Source: Nematostella vectensis (taxonomy: Eukaryota > Cnidaria > Anthozoa > Actiniaria > Edwardsiidae). Taken from it: a DNA stretch of 64,000 bases. Location of the stretch: NCBI RefSeq assembly GCF_932526225.1, contig NC_064038.1:1924001-1988000 (forward strand), given 5' to 3'. The notes beneath the pieces are model-generated. The model did not search any database. It was not told the DNA's origin and was given only the letters and a program-made list of their open reading frames with translations. Positions 51,754 through 62,111 of the stretch are shown here, piece after piece. The translations under genes were made by a program, and so were the position numbers. The first letter of the stretch is position 1; every line of letters begins with the position of its first letter.

Positions 51754-52297
51754 TGGCATGACATAAAAAGAACGTATAGGGACATTTTTATGTACTCTCA
51801 GCATATTTGATGTGCTCATGCTTTGTTCAGGTTCCTGTACATATTTTATGCACACAAGAACTAGATTTCTTGGATAACTTGATTAAGTAGATTCTAACAT
51901 AGAGCATAGCGCTCGATAGATTGATATACCTTTTTTTCCGAGTATACTGTTTTATTTTTCCTAATGAGACTTTTTGGAATTTACATTCGGAAAAAAAATT
52001 ATCGATTGTAACCTTTTGGAGGTTACACTCGTAAAACAAATTCCCGAATGTAACCCTGAAGCTTTTCCCGAATATAACCTCCAGTCCGATGGTGACTTTG
52101 CTTGGGATAGTTTACGATACCAATAGTATTAAAAGTAATTTTCATTACAATTCCCTTCAGCAATACCACGTTAGTCTTTCGTTGCGGGCACTTGACTACT
52201 AACGCAGCGACCCGGGTTCGATTCCCGCTGATAGCCTATTTTTTTTCTTTCTTTTTTTTTTTTTAAATATCGATACTTAATTATACTGTTCTTGGTG
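51754..52297 (+). repeat. Most mutated unit in the array
   Basis: Private changes: landmark TGGCATGACA, AGAACGTAT, AGCATATTTG, CAGGTTCCTG (BamHI lost), loss of four bases giving AAGAACTAGATTTC, AATATAACC in the subrepeat cluster, and CAATACC at the start of the tRNA-like module. The B box remains intact. The load of private changes suggests a copy that has escaped recent homogenisation. Confidence 0.85.
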
Positions 52298-55200
52298 TGT
52301 CATGACATAAAAAGAAGGTATAGGGACATTTTTATGTACTCTCAGCATCTTTGATGTGCTCATGCTTTGTTCAGGATCCTGTACATATTTTATGCACACA
52401 AGAACTAACTAGATTCCTTGGATAACTTGATTAAGTAGATTCTAACATAGAGCATAGCGCTCGATAGATTGATATACCTTTTTTTCCGAGTATACTGTTT
52501 TATTTTTCCTAATGTTACTTTTTGGAATTTACATTCGGAAAAAAAATTATCGATTGTAACCTTTTGGAGGTTACACTCGTAAAACAAATTCCCGAATGTA
52601 ACACTGAAGCTTTTCCCGAATGTAACCTCCAGTCCGATGGTGACTTTGCTTGGGATAGTTTACGATACCAATAGTATTAAAAGTAATTTTCATTACAATT
52701 CCCTTCAGCAATGCCACGTTAGTCTTTCGTTGCGGGCACTTGACTACTAACGCAGCGACCCGGGTTCGATTCCCCGTGATAGCCTATTTTTTTTCTTTAT
52801 TTTTTTTTTAAATATCGATACTTAATTATACTGTTCTTGGTGTGTCATGACATAAAAAGAAGGTATAGGGACATTTTTATGTACTCTCAGCATCTTTGAT
52901 GTGCTCATGCTTTGTTCAGGATCCTGTACATATTTTATGCACACAAGAACTAACTAGATTCCTTGGATAACTTGATTAAGTAGATTCTAACATAGAGCAT
53001 AGCGCTCGATAGATTGATATACCTTTTTTTCCGAGTATACTGTTTTATTTTTCCTAATGTTACTTTAAGGAATTTACATTCGGAAAAAAAATTATCGATT
53101 GTAACCTTTTGGAGGTTACACTCGTAAAACAAATGCCCGAATGTAACCCTGAAGCTTTTCCCGAATGTAACCTCCAGTCCGATGGTGACTTTGCTTGGGA
53201 TAGTTTACGATACCAATAGTATTAAAAGTAATTTTCATTACAATTCCCTTCAGCAATGCCACGTTAGTCTTTCGTTGCGGGCACTTGACTACTAACGCAG
53301 CTACCCGGGTTCGATTCCCCATGATAGCCTATTTTTTTTTTCTTTATTTGTTTGTTAAATATCGATACTTAATTATACTGTTCTTGGTGTGTCATGACAT
53401 AAAAAGAAGGTATAGGGACATTTTTATGTACTCTCAGCATCTTTGATGTGCTTATGCTTTGTTCAGGATCCTGTACATATTTTATGCACACAAGAACTAA
53501 CTAGATTCCTTGGATAACTTGATTAAGTAGATTCTAACATAGAGCATAGCGCTCGATAGATTGATATACCTTTTTTTCCGAGTATACTGTTTTATTTTTC
53601 CTAATGATACTTTTTGGAATTTACATTCGGAAAAAAAATTATCGATTGTAACCTTTTGGAGGTTACACTCGTAAAACAAATTCCCGAATGTAACCCTGAA
53701 GCTTTTCCCGAATGTAAACTCCAGTCCGATGGTGACTTTGCTTGGGATAGTTTACGATACCAATAGTATTAAAAGTAATTTTCATTACAATTCCCTTCAG
53801 CAATGCCACGTTAGTCTTTCGTTGCGGGCACTTGACTACTAACGCAGCGACCCGGGTTCGATTCCCGCTGATAGCCTATTTTTTTTTCTTTATTTTTTTT
53901 TAAATATCGATACTTAATTATACTGTTCTTGGTGTGTCATGACATAAAAAGAAGGTATAGGGACATTTTTATGTACTCTCAGCATCTTTGATGTGCTCAT
54001 GCTTTGTTCAGGATCCTGTACATTTTTTATGCACACAAGAACTAACTAGATTCCTTGGATAACTTGATTAAGTAGATTCTAACATAGAGCATAGCGCTCG
54101 ATAGATTGATATACCTTTTTTCCGAGTATACTGTTTTATTTTTCCTAATGTTACTTTTTGGAATTTACATTCGGAAAAAAAATTATCGATTGTAACCGTT
54201 TGGAGGTTACACTCGTAAAACAAATTCCCGAATGTAACCCTGAAGCTTTTCCCGAATGTAACCTCCAGTCCGATGGTGACTTTGCTTGGGATAGTTTACG
54301 ATACCAATAGTATTAAAAGTAATTTTCATTACAATTCCCTTCAGCAATGCCACGTTAGTCTTTCGTTGCGGGCACTTGACTACTAACGCAGCTACCCTGG
54401 TTCGATTCCCGCTGATAGCCTATTTTGTTTTCTTTATTTTTTTTTTAAATATCGATACTTAATTATACTGTTCTTGGTGTGTCATGACATAAAAGGAAGG
54501 CATAGGGACATTTTTATGTACTCTCAGCATCTTTGATGTGCTCATGCTTTGTTCAGGATCCTGTACATATTTTATGCACACAAGAACTAACTAGATTCCT
54601 TGGATAACTTGATTAAGTAGATTCTAACATAGAGCATAGCGCTCGATAGATTGATATACCTTTTTTTCCGAGTATACTGTTTTATTTTTCCTAATGTTAC
54701 TTTTTGGAATTTACATTCGGAAAAAAAAATTATCTATTGTAACCTTTTGGAGGTTACACTCGTAAAACAAATTCCCGAATGTAACCCTGAAGCTTTTCCC
54801 GAATGTAACCTCCAGTCCGATGGTGACTTTGCTTGGGATAGTTTACGATACCAATAGTATTAAAAGTAATTTTCATTACAATTCCCTTCAGCAATGCCAC
54901 GTTAGTCTTTCGTTGCGGGCACTTGACTACTAACGCAGCGACCCGGGTTCGATTCCCGCTGATAGCCTATATTTTTTCTTTATTTTTTTTTAAATATCGA
55001 TACTTAATTATACTGTTCTTGGTGTGTCATGACATAAAAAGAAGGTATAGGGACATTTTTATGTACTCTCAGCATCTTTGATGTGCTCATGCTTTGTTCA
55101 GGATCCTGTACATATTTTATGCACACAAGAACTAACTAGATTCCTTGGATAACTTGATTAAGTAGATTCTAACATAGAGCATAGCGCTCGATAGATTGAT

Positions 55201-57749
55201 ATACCTTTTTTCCGAGTATACTGTTTTATTTTTCCTAATGTTACTTTTTGGAATTTACATTCGGAAAAAAAATTATCGATTGTAACCGTTTGGAGGTTAC
55301 ACTCGTAAAACAAATTCCCGAATGTAACCCTGAAGCTTTTCCCGAATGTAACCTCCAGTCCGATGGTGACTTTGCTTGGGATAGTTTACGATACCAATAG
55401 TATTAAAAGTAATTTTCATTACAATTCCCTTCAGCAATGCCACGTTAGTCTTTCGTTGCGGGCACTTGACTACTAACGCAGCTACCCTGGTTCGATTCCC
55501 GCTGATAGCCTATTTTGTTTTCTTTATTTTTTTTTTAAATATCGATACTTAATTATACAGTTCTTGGTGTGTCATGACATAAAAGGAAGGCATAGGGACA
55601 TTTTTATGTACTCTCAGCATCTTTGATGTGCTCATGCTTTGTTCAGGATCCTGAACATATTTTATGCACACAAGAACTAACTAGATTCCTTGGATAACTT
55701 GATTAAGTAGATTCTAACATAGAGCATAGCGCTCGATAGATTGATATACCTTTTTTTCCGAGTATACTGTTTTATTTTTCCTAATTTTCCTTTTTGGAAT
55801 TTACATTCGGAAAAAAATTATCGATTGTAACCTTTTGAGGTTACACTCGTAAAACAAATTCCCGAATGTAACCCTGAAGCTTTTCCCGAATGTAACCTCC
55901 AGTCCGATGGTGACTTTGCTTGGGATAGTATATGATACCAATAGTATTAAAAGTAATTTTCATTACAATTCCCTTCAGCAATGCCACGTTAGTCTTTCGT
56001 TGCGGGCACTTGACTACTAACGCAGCGACCCGGGTTCGATTCCCGCTGATAGCCTATTTTTTTTCTTTCTTTTTTTTTTAAATATCGATACTTAATTATA
56101 CTGTTCTTGGTGTGTCATGACATAAAACGAAGGTATAGGGACATTTTTATGTACTCTCAGCATCTTTGATGTGCTCATGCTTTGTTCAGGATCCTGCACA
56201 TATTTTATGCACACAAGAACTAACTAGATTCCTTGGATAACTTGATTAAGTAGATTCTAACATAGAGCATAGCGCTCGATAGATTGATATACCTTTTTTT
56301 CCGAGTATACTGTTTTACTTTCCTAATGTTACTTTTTGGAATTTACATTCGGAAAAAAAATTATCGATTGTAACCTTTTGGAGGTTACACTCGTAAAACA
56401 AATTCCCGAATGTAACCCTGAAGCTTTTCCCGAATGTAACCTCCAGTCCGATGGTGACTTTGCTTGGGATAGTTTACGATACCAATAGTATTAAAAGTAA
56501 TTTTCATTACAATTACCTTCAGCAATGCCACGTTAGTCTTTCGTTGCGGGCACTTGACTACTAACGCAGCGACCCGGGTTCGATTCCCGCTGATAGCCTA
56601 TTTTTTTTTTCTTTATTTATTTTTTTTTAAATCGATACTTAATTATACTGTTCTTGGTGTGTCATGACATAAAAAGAAGGTATAGGGACATTTTTATGTA
56701 CTCTCAGCATCTTTGATGTGCTCATGCTTTGTTCAGGATCCTGTACATATTTTATGCACACAAGAACTAACTAGATTCCTTGGATAACTTGATTAAGTAG
56801 ATTCTAACATAGAGCATAGCGCTCGATAGATTGATATACCTTTTTTTCCGAGTATACTGTTTTATTTTTCCTAATGTTCCTTTTTGGAATTTACATTCGG
56901 AAAAAAAATTATCGATTGTAACCTTTTGGAGGTTACACTCGTAAAACAAATTCCCGAATGTAACCCTGAAGCTTTTCCCGAATGTAACCTCCAGTCCGAT
57001 GGTGACTTTGCTTGGGATAGTTTACGATACCAATAGTATTAAAAGTAATTTTCATTACAATTCCCTTCAGCAATGCCACGTTAGTCTTTCGTTGCGGGCA
57101 CTTGACTACTAACGCAGCAACCCGGGTTCGATTCCCGCTGATAGCCTATTTTTGTTTCTTTATTTTTTTTTTAAATATCGATACTTAATTATACTGTTCT
57201 TGGTGTGTCATGACATAAAAAGAAGGTATAGGGACATTTTTATGTACTCTCAGCATCTTTGATGTGCTCATGCTTTGTTCAGGATCCTGTACATATTTTA
57301 TGCACACAAGAACTAACTAGATTCCTTGGATAACTTGATTAAGTAGATTCTAACATAGAGCATAGCGCTCGATAGATTGATATACCTTTTTTCCGAGTAT
57401 ACTGTTTTATTTTTCCTAATGTTACTTTTTGGAATTTACATTCGGAAAAAAAATTATCGATTGTAACCTTTTGGAGGTTACACTCGTAAAACAAATTCCC
57501 GAATGTAGCCCTGAAGCTTTTCCCGAATGTAACCTCCAGTCCGATGTTGACTTTGCTTGGGATAGTTTACGATACCAATAGTATTAAAAGTAATTTCCAT
57601 TACAATTCCCTTCAGCAATGCCACGTTAGTCTTTCGTTGCGGGCACTTGACTACTAACACAGCCACCCGGGTTAAATTCCCGCTGATAGCCTATTTTTTT
57701 TCTTTCTTTTTTTTTTAAATATCGATACTTAATTATACTGTTCTTGGTG
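52298..57749 (+). repeat. Satellite units 52298-57749, nine-unit echo copy 1
   Basis: Units start at 52298, 52843, 53390, 53935, 54480, 55025, 55570, 56113, 56660 and 57206. Rare markers are: CCCCGTGATAG (52298); AAATGCCCG with CCCCATGATAG (52843); AATGATAC with GTAAACTCC (53390); CCGTTTGG with GCTACCCTGG (53935 and 55025, a 1090-bp echo); TATCTATTG (54480); TTTTGAGGTTAC with TATATGATACC (55570); AATTACCTT (56113); GCAACCCGGG (56660). Most recur 4906-4907 or 5451 bp downstream. The unit at 57206 has a broken B box. Confidence 0.92.
57617..57691 (+). pseudogene. tRNA-like module with broken B box
   Basis: This copy has GGTTAAATTCC where other units have GGTTCGATTCC, losing the invariant C and G of the T-loop, and also AACACAGCCACCC for AACGCAGCGACCC. 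The same unit carries GATGTTGAC and AATTTCCATT upstream. It is the most damaged promoter element in the window and a natural negative control for any TFIIIC binding at its neighbours. Confidence 0.7.
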
Positions 57750-59930
57750 TGTCATGACATAAAACGAAGGTATAGGGACATTTTTATGTACTCTCAGCAT
57801 CTTTGATGTGCTCATGCTTTGTTCAGGATCCTGCACATATTTTATTCACACAAGAACTAACTAGATTCCTTGGATAACTTGATTAAGTAGATTCTAACAT
57901 AGAGCATAGCGCTCGATAGATTGATATACCTTTTTTTCCGAGTATACTGTTTTACTTTCCTAATGTTACTTTTTGGAATTTACATTCGGAAAAAAAATTA
58001 TCGATTGTAACCTTTTGGAGGTTACACTCGTAAAACAAATGCCCGAATGTAACCCTGAAGCTTTTCCCGAATGTAACCTCCAGTCCGATGGTGACTTTGC
58101 TTGGGATAGTTTACGATACCAATAGTATTAAAAGTAATTTTCATTACAATTCCCTTCAGCAATGCCACGTTAGTCTTTCGTTGCGGGCACTTGACTACTA
58201 ACGCAGCTACCCGGGTTCGATTCCCCATGATAGCCTATTTTTTTTTTCTTTATTTGTTTTTTAAATATCGATACTTAATTATACTGTTCTTGGTGTGTCA
58301 TGACATAAAAAGAAGGTATAGGGACATTTTTATGTACTCTCAGCATCTTGGATGTGCTCATGCTTTGTTCAGGATCCTGTACATATTTTATGCACACAAG
58401 AACTAACTAGATTCCTTGGATAACTTGATTAAGTAGATTCTAACATAGAGCATAGCGCTCGATAGATTGATATACCTTTTTTTTCCGAGTATACTGTTTT
58501 ATTTTTCCTAATGATACATTTTGGAATTTACATTCGGAAAAAAAATTATCGATTGTAACCTTTTGGAGGTTACACTCGTAAAACAAATTCCCGAATGTAA
58601 CCCTGAAGCTTTTCCCGAATGTAAACTCCAGTCCGATGGTGACTTTGCTTGGGATAGTTTACGATACCAATATTATTAAAAGTAATTTTCATTACAATTC
58701 CCTTCAGCAATGCCACGTTAGTCTTTCGTTGCGGGCACTTGACTACTAACGCAGCGACCCGGGTTCGATTCCCGCTGATAGCCTATTTTTTTTTCTTTAT
58801 TTTTTTTTAAATATCGATACTTAATTATACTGTTCTTGGTGTGTCATGACATAAAAAGAAGGTATAGGGACATTTTTATGTACTCTCAGCATCTTTGATG
58901 TGCTCATGCTTTGTTCAGGATCCTGTACATATTTTATGCACACAAGAACTAACTAGATTCCTTGGATAACTTGATTAAGTAGATTCTAACATAGAGCATA
59001 GCGCTCGATAGATTGATATACCTTTTTTCCGAGTATACTGTTTTATTTTTCCTAATGATACATTTTGGAATTTACATTCGGAAAAAAAATTATCGATTGT
59101 AACCTTTTGGAGGTTACACTCGTAAAACAAATTCCCGAATGTAACCCTGAAGCTTTTCCCGAATGTAAACTCCAGTCCGATGGTGACTTTGCTTGGGATA
59201 GTTTACGATACCAATATTATTAAAAGTAATTTTCATTACAATTCCCTTCAGCAATGCCACGTTAGTCTTTCGTTGCGGGCACTTGACTACTAACGCAGCG
59301 ACCCGGGTTCGATTCCCGCTGATAGCCTATTTTTTTTTCTTTATTTTTTTTTAAATATCGATACTTAATTATACTGTTCTTGGTGTGTCATGACATAAAA
59401 AGAAGGTATAGGGACATTTTTATGTACTCTCAGCATCTTTGATGTGCTCATGCTTTGTTCAGGATCCTGTACATATTTTATGCACACAAGAACTAACTAG
59501 ATTCCTTGGATAACTTGATTAAGTAGATTCTAACATAGAGCATAGCGCTCGATAGATTGATATACCTTTTTTCCGAGTATACTGTTTTATTTTTCCTAAT
59601 GTTACTTTTTGGAATTTACATTCGGAAAAAAAATTATCGATTGTAACCGTTTGGAGGTTACACTCGTAAAACAAATTCCCGAATGTAACCCTGAAGCTTT
59701 TCCCGAATGTAACCTCCAGTCCGATGGTGACTTTGCTTGGGATAGTTTACGATACCAATAGTATTAAAAGTAATTTTCATTACAATTCCCTTCAGCAATG
59801 CCACGTTAGTCTTTCGTTGCGGGCACTTGACTACTAACGCAGCTACCCTGGTTCGATTCCCGCTGATAGCCTATTTTTTTTTCTTTATTTTTTTTTTAAA
59901 TATCGATACTTAATTATACTGTTCTTGGTG
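57750..59930 (+). repeat. Nine-unit echo copy 2, first part
   Basis: Units start at 57750, 58296, 58842 and 59386. The first two repeat the rare markers of 52843 and 53390 (AAATGCCCG with CCCCATGATAG; AATGATAC with GTAAACTCC). The pair 58296/58842 is a single-unit duplication sharing AATGATACATTTT, GTAAACTCC and CCAATATTATT. Because of that extra unit the next match (59386 to 53935) lies 5451 bp away, ten units and not nine. Confidence 0.9.
58296..59385 (+). repeat. Single-unit tandem duplication
   Basis: Units at 58296 and 58842 share three rare variants (AATGATACATTTT, GTAAACTCC, CCAATATTATT) and differ mainly in the T-run before CCGAG and one private base (ATCTTGG in the first). The ancestor type is visible at 53390. 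This adds one unit to the nine-unit echo. Confidence 0.88.
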
Positions 59931-62111
59931 TGTCATGACATAAAAGGAAGGCATAGGGACATTTTTATGTACTCTCAGCATCTTTGATGTGCTCATGCTT
60001 TGTTCAGGATCCTGTACATATTTTATGCACACAAGAACTAACTAGATTCCTTGGATAACTTGATTAAGTAGATTCTAACATAGAGCATAGCGCTCGATAG
60101 ATTGATATACCTTTTTTTCCGAGTATACTGTTTTATTTTTCCTAATGTTACTTTTTGGAATTTACATTCGGAAAAAAAAATTATCTATTGTAACCTTTTG
60201 GAGGTTACACTCGTAAAACAAATTCCCGCATGTAACCCTGAAGCTTTTCCCGAATGTAACCTCCAGTCCGATGGTGACTTTGCTTGGGATAGTTTACGAT
60301 ACCAATAGTATTAAAAGTAATTTTCATTACAATTCCCTTCAGCAATGCCACGTTAGTCTTTCGTTGCGGGCACTTGACTACTAACGCAGCGACCTGGGTT
60401 CTATTCCCGCTGATAGCCTATTTTTTTTTCTTTATTTTTTTTTTTAAATCGATACTTAATTATACTGTTCTTGGTGTGTCATGACATAAAAAGAAGGTAT
60501 AGGGACATTTTTATGTACTCTCAGCATCTTTGATGTGCTCATGCTTTGTTCAGGATCCTGAACATATTTTATGCACACAAGAACTAACTAGATTCCTTGG
60601 ATAACTTGATTAAGTAGATTCTAACATAGAGCATAGCGCTCGATAGATTGATATACCTTTTTTTCCGAGTATACTGTTTTATTTTTCCTAATTTTCCTTT
60701 TTGGAATTTACATTCGGAAAAAAATTATGGATTGTAACCTTTTGAGGTTACACTCGTAAAACAAATTCCCGAATGTAACCCTGAAGCTTTTCCCGAATGT
60801 AACCTCCAGTCCGATGGTGACTTTGCTTGGGATAGTATATGATACCAATAGTATTAAAAGTAACTTTCATTACAATTCCCTTCAGCAATGCCACGTTAGT
60901 CTTTCGTTGCGGGCACTTGACTACTAACGCAGCGACCCGGGTTCGATTCCCGCTGATAGCCTATTTTTTTTCTTTCTTTTTTTTTTAAATATCGATACTT
61001 AATTATACTGTTCTTGGTGTGTCATGACATAAAACGGAGGTATAGGGACATTTTTATGTACTCTCAGCATCTTTGATGTGCTCATGCTTTGTTCAGGATC
61101 CTGCACATATTTTATGCACACAAGAACTAACTAGATTCCTTGGATAACTTGATTAAGTAGATTCTAACATAGAGCATAGCGCTCGATAGATTGATATACC
61201 TTTTTTTCCGAGTATACTGTTTTACTTTCCTAATGTTACTTTTTTGGAATTTACATTCGGAAAAAAAATTATCGATTGTAACCTTTTGGAGGTTACACTC
61301 GTAAAACAAATTCCCGAATGTAACCCTGAAGCTTTTCCCGAATGTAACCTCCAGTCCGATGGTGACTTTGCTTGGGATAGTTTACGATACCAATAGTATT
61401 AAAAGTAATTTTCATTACAATTACCTTCAGCAATGCCACGTTAGTCTTTCGTTGCGGGCACTTGACTACTAACGCAGCGACCCGGGTTCGATTCCCGCAG
61501 ATAGCCTATTTTTTTTTCTTTATTTATTTATTTTTAAATCGATACTTAATTATACTGTTCTTGGTGTGTCATGACATAAAAAGAAGGTATAGGGACATTT
61601 TTATGTACTCTCAGCATCTTTGATGTGCTCATGCTTTGTTCAGGATCCTGTACATATTTTATGCACACAAGAACTAACTAGATTCCTTGGATAACTTGAT
61701 TAAGTAGATTCTAACATAGAGCATAGCGCTCGATAGATTGATATACCTTTTTTTCCGAGTATACTGTTTTATTTTTCCTAATGTTCCTTTTTGGAATTTA
61801 CATTCGGAAAAAAAATTATCGATTGTAACCTTTTGGAGGTTACACTCGTAAAACAAATTCCCGAATGTAACCCTGAAGCTTTTCCCGAATGTAACCTCCA
61901 GTCCGATGGTGACTTTGCTTGGGATAGTTTACGATACCAATAGTATTAAAAGTAATTTTCATTACAATTCCCTTCAGCAATGCCACGTTAGTCTTTCGTT
62001 GCGGGCACTTGACTACTAACGCAGCAACCCGGGCTCGATTTCCGCTGATAGCCTATTTTTTTTTCTTTTTTTTTTTTTAAATATCGATACTTAATTATAC
62101 TGTTCTTGGTG
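59931..62111 (+). repeat. Higher-order block C, copy 1 (4 units)
   Basis: Units start at 59931, 60477, 61020 and 61567. Markers in order: TATCTATTG with GACCTGGGTTCTATTCC; CTGAACAT, AATTTTCC, TTTTGAGGTTAC and TATATGATACC; ACGGAGG, ACTTTCC and AATTACCTT; AATGTTCC with GCAACCCGGGCTCG. The block recurs immediately downstream with a constant offset of 2181 bp. Confidence 0.92.

Larger units (their letters stand above)
48481..52297 (+). repeat. Most diverged stretch of the array
   Basis: Units start at 48481, 49030, 49573, 50119, 50665, 51208 and 51754. Three (49573, 51208, 51754) carry AATGAGACTTTTTGG, a form absent from the left half. The first (48481) and last (51754) carry more private changes than any other units I read. 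The 49573 unit has CATTTTATG (two T lost), TTTTCGCGAATG and ACCTTCAGTCC; the 51208 unit has GATATATTTTTT. No foreign insert is present. Confidence 0.9.

Noticed and set aside
53116-53322. Minus-strand frame beginning MGNRTRVAALVVKC
   Set aside because: The GNRTR peptide is the reverse-strand translation of the B box and T-arm. Similar peptides in databases would be repeat-derived artefacts, not a protein family.
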